Source: Bacteroides fluxus YIT 12057
Lineage (GTDB): Bacteria; Bacteroidota; Bacteroidia; Bacteroidales; Bacteroidaceae
Reading direction: 5' to 3'
Assembly (NCBI RefSeq): GCF_000195635.1
Contig: NZ_GL882694.1
Location: 17,816 to 81,815, forward strand
DNA: 64,000 bases
Shown here: piece after piece, positions 33,009 to 41,287 of the stretch
How positions within the stretch are numbered: the stretch's first letter is position 1
Layout of the letters: the number at the start of each line of letters is the position of its first letter
Program-made: the position numbers and the translations under genes
The notes under the pieces: generated by a model
The model's input: the letters and a program-made list of their open reading frames with translations, nothing else
Told to the model about the DNA's origin: nothing
The model's database searches: none

Positions 33009-35198
33009 ATGAAAGCAAAACACTATTTACTATTGGCGATAAGTATATTGTCTTCAGGAAGCCTTTGGGCGAAGGATTACTTGATTTCCACTCCCAACAC
33101 TTCATTGCTTCTTACGGCCACTCCCGGTGAAAAATCAAAGTTTCAATATTATGGCAGCCGTATTACAGAAAAAGAAATCCAAGGTATTTATGATAGCGGG
33201 CTGGCGTTCGGTACGGAGAGCTATCCGGTATTCGGGTTGAACACTGCCGGTGAACGGGCCATGGCAGTCACTCATGCCGATGGTAACATGTCACTCGATC
33301 TGGTTGTGGAAGAGGTAAACCAGTATCAGACCGATGAGGCCGAAACTACAGAGATACGCATGAAAGATCTGGTTTATCCGTTTGTACTGAAGCAATATTT
33401 CAAGGCCTATAAGGGAACCGACATCATTTCTACTTGGGTGGAAGTGGAGAATAACCATAGAAAGCCTATTACGCTGTATCGTTTTGCATCGGCCTTTTTG
33501 CCTGTACATCGGGGAGATAACTGGATGACGCATTTTCACGGATTCTGGGGAGCCGAGTGCACGATGGAGGAAGAGAAACTGACCAACGGCCAGAAAGTGA
33601 TCAGTAACAAGGACGGATTGGTAAATACGGAATCCGACCATCCGTCGTTCATGCTTTCCATGGACGGTAAGCCACAGGAGGCTCATGGACATGTGTTGGC
33701 AGGTACGTTGGCATGGACCAGCAATTATCTTATCAAAATGGATGTCCATAATACGCGGTTCAACTTTTCGGCAGGAATCAACGAAGAAAACTCTCATTAT
33801 ACATTGGAGTACAAGGAGGTGTTTACTACTCCTGAGTTTGCCATGACCTACAGCACTACAGGAAAAGGCGGTGTTAGCCGTGCTTTCCATCGTTGGGCAC
33901 GCCGGTATAAGTTGCATCAGGGCAATGTTCCCCACGATATATTGTTGAACAGTTGGGAAGGTGTCTATTTCAAGGTAAATCAGGAAGGTATGGACCGGAT
34001 GATGGAAGCCTTTTCTGATATGGGAGGAGAGTTGTTTGTGATGGACGACGGATGGTTCGGCAACAAATATCCCCGCAACGGAGGCAACAGCAGCTTGGGC
34101 GACTGGGAAGTGTGCAAGGAGAAGCTGCCCCAAGGAATAGAAGGTCTGTTACAGTCGGCCAAGAAGCACAACATCAAATTCGGTATCTGGATAGAGCCGG
34201 AAATGTCGAATACAAAGAGCGAACTGTTTGAAAATCATCCCGATTGGATTATGCGTGTCAAAAACCGTCCTTTATCTACAGGGCGGGGAGGCACACAGGT
34301 AGTACTCGATCTTACTAACCCCGAAGTGCAGGATTTTGTATTCGGTGTAGTGGATAACCTGATGACCAAGCACCCGGAAATTGCCTATATGAAGTGGGAT
34401 GACAACAGCTGCTTGATGGATTACGGCTCGCAATATCTTCCCAAAGAGAAGCAGTCCCACCTTTATATAGACTATCAGAAGGGATTGATAAACGTCTTGA
34501 AACGCATTCGTGCCAAATATCCCGATCTGGTACTGCAAGCCTGTGCCGGTGGCGGTGGTCGGGTGAACTACGGTCTTCTGCCTTATTTCAACGAATTCTG
34601 GACCAGCGATGATACGGATGCACTGCAACGCATCTATATGCAATGGGGCGTGTCCTCTTTCTATCCTGCCGTGGCAATGGCTGCTCACGTCAGTGCCGAC
34701 CGGAACCATCAGACTGGACGTACCATCCCCTTGAAGTTCCGTTTTGATGTGGCAATGTCGGGGCGTTTGGGCATGGAGATTCAGCCCAAGGATATGAGCG
34801 ATGCAGACAAGGCGTATGCCAAGCGTGCGATTGCGGCTTATAAGGACATCCGGAATGTGGTTCAGTTTGGCGATCTCTATCGTCTTGCCTCTCCCTATGA
34901 CAATACAGGGGTGGCTTCGTTGATGTATGTTACCCCCGAGAAAGAACGGGCGGTGTTTTATGTCTATAAAACATCCCATTTCATCAATATGATTCTTCCC
35001 AAGGTATGTATGGACGGGCTTGACCCTCAGAAAATGTACCGGTTGAAGGACCTTACTCCTTTGAAAGAAGATAAGCCTTGCGGACTGCACGGTAAGGTAA
35101 TCAGCGGAAAAATATTGATGGAGGAAGGAATTGTTTTGCAAAAACTTTTAAAGAATGAATATTCCAGCTTAGCTTTGGAGCTGGAAGAAGTGAAATAG
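33009..35198 (+). CDS. GH36 alpha-galactosidase-type enzyme
   Basis: The 729-residue product has a signal peptide (about 1-21), an N-terminal beta-sandwich (about 25-290) and a TIM barrel with the GH36 blocks. These are DDGWFG near 345, nucleophile D464 in MKWDDN and acid/base D534 in WTSDDTD. A C-terminal beta domain follows. GH36 enzymes remove terminal alpha-galactose, and some act on alpha-N-acetylgalactosamine. Residues fixing this choice cannot be judged here. It is likely periplasmic. It lies 22 bases after the metalloprotease-like gene and 17 before the GH63-like gene. Confidence 0.92.
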   Translation: MKAKHYLLLAISILSSGSLWAKDYLISTPNTSLLLTATPGEKSKFQYYGSRITEKEIQGIYDSGLAFGTESYPVFGLNTAGERAMAVTHADGNMSLDLVVEEVNQYQTDEAETTEIRMKDLVYPFVLKQYFKAYKGTDIISTWVEVENNHRKPITLYRFASAFLPVHRGDNWMTHFHGFWGAECTMEEEKLTNGQKVISNKDGLVNTESDHPSFMLSMDGKPQEAHGHVLAGTLAWTSNYLIKMDVHNTRFNFSAGINEENSHYTLEYKEVFTTPEFAMTYSTTGKGGVSRAFHRWARRYKLHQGNVPHDILLNSWEGVYFKVNQEGMDRMMEAFSDMGGELFVMDDGWFGNKYPRNGGNSSLGDWEVCKEKLPQGIEGLLQSAKKHNIKFGIWIEPEMSNTKSELFENHPDWIMRVKNRPLSTGRGGTQVVLDLTNPEVQDFVFGVVDNLMTKHPEIAYMKWDDNSCLMDYGSQYLPKEKQSHLYIDYQKGLINVLKRIRAKYPDLVLQACAGGGGRVNYGLLPYFNEFWTSDDTDALQRIYMQWGVSSFYPAVAMAAHVSADRNHQTGRTIPLKFRFDVAMSGRLGMEIQPKDMSDADKAYAKRAIAAYKDIRNVVQFGDLYRLASPYDNTGVASLMYVTPEKERAVFYVYKTSHFINMILPKVCMDGLDPQKMYRLKDLTPLKEDKPCGLHGKVISGKILMEEGIVLQKLLKNEYSSLALELEEVK

Positions 35199-35215
35199 AA
35201 AATAATAATTATACC

Positions 35216-37243
35216 ATGAAAAAAAGAACAATGATTGTTGCTGCCTCTTTGGCTTTGACTCTTCTTCAGTCTTGCGCTAAAGACACGTATAAACAGGACC
35301 AATTTGTAAACCTGCTGAATATTGAAACGGGCACCACGCATAGCCCCGAAGGATATTTCTTTGCCGACTTTGGATGTTGGCACGGATATGGATTCAATAA
35401 CTCTTCCGATATGTCTGAGGCCGGTGGCTTTCGCGGTCCCGCATTTGCGGGTGAACGTAGTTTGGGCTTGCAATGGCTTTCACCCTGTTTTGAAAAGCTG
35501 ACGTTGATGGAAGAAGGGAACGCAGTGCCTTATACAAAGATAGTCTCTTATGAATATCTGCCCGGTATGTTGAGGCAGTATTTGCAGGCAGGTTCGTTGA
35601 GTGTGGAGATGAAACAGATTGCGGTAACCAGCCGTAGCACGATGATTCAGTACACGATTACCAATCAAGGGGCGGAGAACCGTAGCATTGCATCTGTATT
35701 GCAGGGTAGGGCAACCTATAAAGATGCCGGTTTCTCATTGGAATCCGGCAATGCGGTTACTGTGAATGTTGCAGGGGGCAAGCATTATTTCGTGCTCTCT
35801 TTGCCCGATACCTGGACAGTGAAGAATGGCTCGGAAAAGAATATGTATGTGGCATCCGGAAAAAGCACGGATTTGCGCCCCGGAAAATCATATACTTTCC
35901 ATACTTTTACTTCGTATTGTCCTGCTACCGGCAAGCAGGACGCATTGGCCGAACACGCTTCCTTGAAGGTGAAAGACGCAGAAAAATATTTGAGCCGGAA
36001 TGCTGAGCGTTGGGAGGGATACTTAAGCAGTATCCTTGATCGTGATACTGAATATTTGGAAAGCGACCGTAACCGTAAGTGGGCGGTAAAGGCACTCATG
36101 ACTTTACACACCAACTGGCGTAGTGCCGCAGGCGACTTGAAGCACGGCGGTGTGCAGCCCAGCACCGGTCATTTCAACGCATTTTGGGCGTGGGATAGTT
36201 GGGAACATGCGGTAGGCTTATCCATCTTTAATCCTGAATTGGCAAAGGAACAGATGCTTACCATGTTCGACTTTCAAACTCCTGAAGGTATGATTATCGA
36301 CCTTGTCGGGCTGGATGCAAAAGAGAACAATGAGGTTTGCTCCAAACCGCCCATTGCAGGCTGGGCAACTTATATGGTGTACCAACGCTCCAAGGATAAA
36401 GCATTTGCCAAGGAGATGCTTCCGAAGCTGCTTAAATACCACGAATGGCGATACAAATACCGTGACCATGACCAAAACGGTTTGTGTGAATATGGCGGCA
36501 TCGCTCCCCAGGTTTATCAGGGACAATGGGAGAGTGGTATGGATGTGGCAGTAAAGTTCGACGGTGTGAAGATGCTGAAGAATGCCGAAGGTGCCTATTC
36601 TTTCGACCAGGAATCCATTGAACTGAACAGTTACCTCTGTGCAGAGAAGTTCTATCTGGCTTATCTGTTGGACGAGGTCGGGGATAAAGCACAGGCAGCC
36701 CGTTTTCGTGAAGAAGGGAAGAAACTGAAGAATATGATTCAGGAGAAGTTCTTCGATAAAGAAACCGGTTTCTTCTATGATCGTAAGATGGGTACGGGCG
36801 AGCTGGTGAAGGTAATCGACATCTCGGGTTGGATTCCTCTTTTTACCGGAGTGGCTACTCCCGAACAGGCTGCCGCAGTGAAGAAGAATATGCTTGATCC
36901 CGAACTTTTCGGTACTTACTTCCCTTTTTCCTCGCTCAACCACAAGCATCCGCTTTATCAGCCCGACAAGGGATATTTCCGTGGACAGACTTGGATGAAT
37001 TACACTTATTTCGGTATTCGTGGCTGGAAAAACTACGGTTTCATGGAAGATGCCGCGAAATATACAAATCTCTTGCCCGATCGCCTGAAAGGACTGACCG
37101 AACCCGGTTATCCCATCCGTGAGAACTGGAATTCGGCTACGGGCGAAGCGATGACAGCCAAACACTTCGGATGGTCAAGCGCATTCTCTATTCTGCTGTT
37201 GGCTGAGGATACTGATACTTTCCCTTATGTACCGGGAATGTAG
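35216..37243 (+). CDS. GH63-like glycoside hydrolase, lipoprotein
   Basis: The 675-residue product has a lipoprotein signal (LLQSC, Cys20). An N-terminal beta-sandwich (about 30-270) precedes an (alpha/alpha)6 barrel. Within it FWAWDSWEHAVGL, QWESGMDVAVKFDG and the C-terminal ENWNSATGE...HFGWSSAF blocks match the GH63/MGH-type glucosidase pattern, including the likely catalytic Asp (WDSW) and Glu (ENW). Known GH63 enzymes act on alpha-glucosides and some related alpha-linkages. The substrate here is not determined. It is the only lipoprotein glycosidase of the operon, so it may be membrane-bound on the periplasmic side or exposed at the surface. Confidence 0.8.
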   Translation: MKKRTMIVAASLALTLLQSCAKDTYKQDQFVNLLNIETGTTHSPEGYFFADFGCWHGYGFNNSSDMSEAGGFRGPAFAGERSLGLQWLSPCFEKLTLMEEGNAVPYTKIVSYEYLPGMLRQYLQAGSLSVEMKQIAVTSRSTMIQYTITNQGAENRSIASVLQGRATYKDAGFSLESGNAVTVNVAGGKHYFVLSLPDTWTVKNGSEKNMYVASGKSTDLRPGKSYTFHTFTSYCPATGKQDALAEHASLKVKDAEKYLSRNAERWEGYLSSILDRDTEYLESDRNRKWAVKALMTLHTNWRSAAGDLKHGGVQPSTGHFNAFWAWDSWEHAVGLSIFNPELAKEQMLTMFDFQTPEGMIIDLVGLDAKENNEVCSKPPIAGWATYMVYQRSKDKAFAKEMLPKLLKYHEWRYKYRDHDQNGLCEYGGIAPQVYQGQWESGMDVAVKFDGVKMLKNAEGAYSFDQESIELNSYLCAEKFYLAYLLDEVGDKAQAARFREEGKKLKNMIQEKFFDKETGFFYDRKMGTGELVKVIDISGWIPLFTGVATPEQAAAVKKNMLDPELFGTYFPFSSLNHKHPLYQPDKGYFRGQTWMNYTYFGIRGWKNYGFMEDAAKYTNLLPDRLKGLTEPGYPIRENWNSATGEAMTAKHFGWSSAFSILLLAEDTDTFPYVPGM

Positions 37244-37282
37244 AAATGTCAAATTGTGTAGTTACAAATAAATAATAAGTAT

Positions 37283-39274
37283 ATGACAAATATTAAATCA
37301 CTCTGTTTATGTTTACTGGTTGCTTTGGTGTGCCTGCCCTTAGGGGCGGCAGACCATTTGCTGAAATCTCCTGACGGGAAATTAGTTGTAGAAATAGATA
37401 CGGAGGGGCAATTGAAATATGCCCTGAAACGTGAAGGGCAACTTCTGTTGGATAAAAGTTTGATCGGTCTGGTACTGGAGGATCGGGTTTTAGGAGAGAA
37501 TGTGAAAGTGCGTCGGGTAAACCGGCGTTCCATGGTAGAGGAGACAATTGTGTCGCCGCACTATCGTTTTTCTTCTTTCAATTTGGTTTATAATGAGTTG
37601 GACATTCAATTGAAGGGGAGCTTCGGAGTAATATTCAGAGCTTATAATGAAGGGATTGCCTATCGTTTATATACCACGGCAAAGGAAGGCTTGACGATAA
37701 GGGATGAGGTAGTACAGATGAATTTCCCCAAAGATTATACAACCTATATGGCGTACTCTACGGTAAAACCGGGAAAGGATCAATATGCAATGGCATTTCA
37801 GAACCTGTACACCAAAAGTAGCGTGACGGGAGTAAAGACGGACAACATTGCTTTCCTCCCTATAACGGTAGATTGTGGCAATGAAGTGAAATTGACGTTA
37901 ATGGAGTCTGATTTGGAAGATTATCCGGGTATGTTTGTCAAAGGTGACGGGAAAAGTACCTCCTTGCAGGGTACGTTCGCCCGGTATCCTACGGAATTAA
38001 AGAGTTTCGCTCCCCGAGCCATGAAACGTGTCGTGGAGCGAGCCGATTACATAGCAAAGACGGAAGGCAAGCGTACTTATCCGTGGCGTATCTGGGCTGT
38101 GTCCGAAAGGGATACGGAAATGCCGGTTAATAATTTGGTGTATGCCCTGGCCTCGCCTAACCGTATCGGAGATTGCTCATGGATAAAGACCGGAAAAGTA
38201 GCTTGGGATTGGTGGAATGATTGGGGAATCTCTGGCGTAGATTTCAAGGCAGGCATCAATATGAAAACCTATAAATACTATATTGATTTTGCCGCCGACA
38301 ATCATATTGAGTTTGTGGTATTGGATGAGGGTTGGTATGATCCGGGGAAAGGTGACATGCTGACGGTCATTCCGGAACTTGATTTGCCGGAACTGGTGCG
38401 GTATGGCAAAAGCAAGGGCGTTGACCTGATATTGTGGGCTGTCTTCAATGTACTCGATGATCAGCTGGAAGCCGCTTGCAAGAAATATTCCGAGATGGGA
38501 ATCAGTGGTTTCAAAATAGATTTCTTGGATCGTGACGACCAGACTGCTGTAGAGATGACCTACCGTATTGCCGAGATGGCTGCCAAGTATAAACTGACTC
38601 TGGATTTGCACGGTTTTTATAAGCCAACGGGATTGAACCGTACTTATCCTAATATTATTAATTTTGAATCGGTATTCGGCATGGAAGAAATGAAATGGAG
38701 TACCGTGGCGAAAGATATGATGGAATATGATGTGACAATGCCCTATATCCGTATGATGACAGGTCCGGTGGACTATACACCCGGAGCTATGCGCAATGCT
38801 TCCAAAAAAGATTTCAAGGATATTTACTACAATCCGATGAGCCAGGGAACGCGTTGCCATCAGTTGGCTGCTTATGTCATACATGATTCTCCGCTGACGA
38901 TGCTCGCCGATAATCCTACCATCTACAAGCGCGAACAAGAATGCACCGATTTTATAGTCAGCATTCCCAATAAGAATATCGAGGAAACCCGTGTATTGCA
39001 AGGCAAGTTGGGAGAGTCGGTAGTTATAGCCCGCAAAATTGGCTCTTCTTGGTATGTGGGAGGAATGACCGATTGGACAGCACGGGAAATAACTCTTGAT
39101 TTTGGTTTCTTGGGTGATGGTACTTATGAAGTGGTGCTGTTTAGGGATGGTGTCAATGCGGATAAGCAGGCGGAAGACTATAAGAAAGAGATTTTCACTG
39201 TCACCCCGGATTCAGAGAAGAAGATACGTATGGCTTCGGGAGGCGGTTTTGCAATGACGGTCGTTAAAAAATAA
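37283..39274 (+). CDS. GH97 glycoside hydrolase, first copy
   Basis: The 663-residue product has a signal peptide (to about residue 23), an N-terminal beta-sandwich (GH97_N, about 27-270), a TIM barrel (WDWWNDWGISGVDFKAG onward) and a C-terminal domain. In the barrel, GFKIDFLDRDDQ carries D413 at the place of the nucleophile of retaining GH97 enzymes such as the BtGH97b alpha-galactosidase. Inverting SusB-type glucosidases use glutamates instead. This favours alpha-galactosidase-type activity. It is similar to the gene at 41288 but clearly diverged, so the two probably differ in linkage or aglycone preference. Confidence 0.92.
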   Translation: MTNIKSLCLCLLVALVCLPLGAADHLLKSPDGKLVVEIDTEGQLKYALKREGQLLLDKSLIGLVLEDRVLGENVKVRRVNRRSMVEETIVSPHYRFSSFNLVYNELDIQLKGSFGVIFRAYNEGIAYRLYTTAKEGLTIRDEVVQMNFPKDYTTYMAYSTVKPGKDQYAMAFQNLYTKSSVTGVKTDNIAFLPITVDCGNEVKLTLMESDLEDYPGMFVKGDGKSTSLQGTFARYPTELKSFAPRAMKRVVERADYIAKTEGKRTYPWRIWAVSERDTEMPVNNLVYALASPNRIGDCSWIKTGKVAWDWWNDWGISGVDFKAGINMKTYKYYIDFAADNHIEFVVLDEGWYDPGKGDMLTVIPELDLPELVRYGKSKGVDLILWAVFNVLDDQLEAACKKYSEMGISGFKIDFLDRDDQTAVEMTYRIAEMAAKYKLTLDLHGFYKPTGLNRTYPNIINFESVFGMEEMKWSTVAKDMMEYDVTMPYIRMMTGPVDYTPGAMRNASKKDFKDIYYNPMSQGTRCHQLAAYVIHDSPLTMLADNPTIYKREQECTDFIVSIPNKNIEETRVLQGKLGESVVIARKIGSSWYVGGMTDWTAREITLDFGFLGDGTYEVVLFRDGVNADKQAEDYKKEIFTVTPDSEKKIRMASGGGFAMTVVKK

Positions 39275-39288
39275 GTGAACATAGGTAT

Positions 39289-41280
39289 ATGAGAAAGTTA
39301 ATATTGTCCTTGGTTGCCGTTATTTGCTTGCATACAGTCTATGCACAGCAGTATTGGCGGATAGATAAAGGTAATAACAGCATTACGTGGCGGGTGAAAA
39401 AAGGCGAAGCGCACCATGACCATATAGAGATGAGTGGAAAACAGGTGTCGGTGGTACTGAGATATGGCGTCAAGGAAGACGGAACTTTTGAGTTGAACAA
39501 AAGTATGGTGTGGCCGATGTTGCGCACGATACCTAATAACACACATGGCAGTCTGATGCGCCGCCTTGACTGGAATCCATTGGAGGATGTCATGGTAGAG
39601 GGACGGGCTATGCGGGAACAGGTGAAATCCGTTACTTTGAATGGGACATTGGAAGTGGTAAGCGATATTCATGCGGGGAAGAATCGTTCTTTATCTTTGA
39701 AGCGTACTTATTTGCCGTCGGTTGACTTGCCTTCCTTGGTGGAAATCTATGAGTTCACAAATACAGGTAGCGTGGCAGTAGATATTGAAATACCAAAGAT
39801 AGACATCGTTTCCCCCACGAATCCAGAGAAGGGAGTAGAAGGCAGTTACTCCGTTCTATGTGTATCGGAGGATGGAGTTTCACAAACCATACTGCCAGGC
39901 AAAACTGTTACTTTCTCTGCTTCCGTTTCTGCCCATAAGGTTCTTCCGGAAAAAAGGATAGATGCCGCAAGGGAATTGGAGAAGCGCAGGGCTGTGGTTG
40001 CCGAATGGATGAATAACCTTGTCTTGGATACCCCCGATCCCGTAATCAATGAAATGTTCGCCTTTTCCAAGATACGTGCGCTTGAAAGCATTTATGATAC
40101 GAAAGGCGGACCTATGCACGGACCGGGTGGCGAGTCTTATTATGCCGCTATCTGGGCGAATGACCAGGCTGAATATATCAATCCCTACTTTCCGTTTGTG
40201 GGCTATCGGTATGGAAATGCCTCTGCAGTGAACTCGTTCAAACACTTCGCCCGCTATATGAATGATGAGTGGAAGCCTATCCCCAGTTCGATAGTTGCCG
40301 AAGGAGACAGTTATTGGAACGGGGCGGGTGACCGCGGAGATGCGGCAATGATTGCTTATGGCGCTGCGCGTTACGCATTGGCGAGCGGCAATAGGGAAGA
40401 AGCGCGGGAACTGTGGCCGCTGATTGAATGGTGTCTGGAATTCAGTCGCCGGAAAATCAATGAAGACGGGGTTGTAACCTCGGATGCTGATGAATTGGAA
40501 GGACGTTTCCCGGCAGGGGAGGCGAATCTGTGTACTTCTTCTTTGTACTATGATGCATTGCTTTCAGCCGCTTATCTGGCAGAAGACTTGGGAAAGGGAA
40601 ATGCTGTTGCCGGAAAGTATCGCCGGCAGGCGGCTCGATTGGAGAAGGCCATAGACCGTTATTTTGCAGCTGAGGTAGAAGGTTTTGATACCTATGCTTA
40701 TTATAAAGGGAATGATGTGCTTCGTGCCTGGATTTGTATTCCTTTGACGGTAGGTATTAACAAGCGTGCTGTAGGAACTATTGACGCCCTTTTTTCGCCT
40801 CGTTTGTGGACAGAGAACGGGTTGTTGACAGCCTCCGGTGATAAGACTTTTTGGGATCGTTCTACCTTGTACGCTTTACGTGGTGTCTTTATGGCAGGTG
40901 AAGTAGAGAAGGCGATGGAATATATGAAGCGTTATTCAGCCACCCGGTTGTTGGGAGCGCATGTTCCTTATGCCGTAGAGGCATGGCCGGAAGGCGGGCA
41001 ACGTCATCTATCCGCTGAAAGCGCATTGTATGGACGTATTGTTACGGAAGGAATGTTCGGCATTCGTCCCACAGGCTTGAATTCTTTTTCCATGAAACCG
41101 CAATTGCCACAGGAATGGAACCGCATGTCACTTCGCAAGGTAAGGGCGTTCGGTACGGAATTTGATGTTCAAGTGGTTCGCAAAAAAGGAGAACTGCTAC
41201 AGGTAACCGTCATGAAAGGCGGTAAGCCGGTACTGAAGCGGAGTGTAAAGAACGGAACATCGTTGAACTGTAAATTTTGA
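39289..41280 (+). CDS. Unassigned six-hairpin glycosidase-like protein
   Basis: The 663-residue product has a signal peptide (to about 20, VYAQQ). An N-terminal beta-sandwich (about 22-235) is followed by an (alpha/alpha)6 barrel (about 240-590) and a short C-terminal beta region with TGLNSFSMKPQLPQEWNR, as seen in alpha-L-rhamnosidase-like and related six-hairpin enzymes. Candidate catalytic acids lie in AIWANDQAEYINPY, VAEGDSYWNGAGDRGD and YAVEAWPEGGQRH. I cannot place it in a named GH family with confidence. It sits between two GH97 genes, 14 and 7 bases from them, so it must be made with them and likely works on the same glycan. Confidence 0.75.
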   Translation: MRKLILSLVAVICLHTVYAQQYWRIDKGNNSITWRVKKGEAHHDHIEMSGKQVSVVLRYGVKEDGTFELNKSMVWPMLRTIPNNTHGSLMRRLDWNPLEDVMVEGRAMREQVKSVTLNGTLEVVSDIHAGKNRSLSLKRTYLPSVDLPSLVEIYEFTNTGSVAVDIEIPKIDIVSPTNPEKGVEGSYSVLCVSEDGVSQTILPGKTVTFSASVSAHKVLPEKRIDAARELEKRRAVVAEWMNNLVLDTPDPVINEMFAFSKIRALESIYDTKGGPMHGPGGESYYAAIWANDQAEYINPYFPFVGYRYGNASAVNSFKHFARYMNDEWKPIPSSIVAEGDSYWNGAGDRGDAAMIAYGAARYALASGNREEARELWPLIEWCLEFSRRKINEDGVVTSDADELEGRFPAGEANLCTSSLYYDALLSAAYLAEDLGKGNAVAGKYRRQAARLEKAIDRYFAAEVEGFDTYAYYKGNDVLRAWICIPLTVGINKRAVGTIDALFSPRLWTENGLLTASGDKTFWDRSTLYALRGVFMAGEVEKAMEYMKRYSATRLLGAHVPYAVEAWPEGGQRHLSAESALYGRIVTEGMFGIRPTGLNSFSMKPQLPQEWNRMSLRKVRAFGTEFDVQVVRKKGELLQVTVMKGGKPVLKRSVKNGTSLNCKF

Positions 41281-41287
41281 ATAGTAT

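Noticed and set aside
31799..33010. A 403-codon frame on the minus strand opposite the HEMGH protein gene
   Set aside because: It is the antisense of a clearly coding gene with signal peptide and domains, and its peptide has no recognisable motif or export signal.
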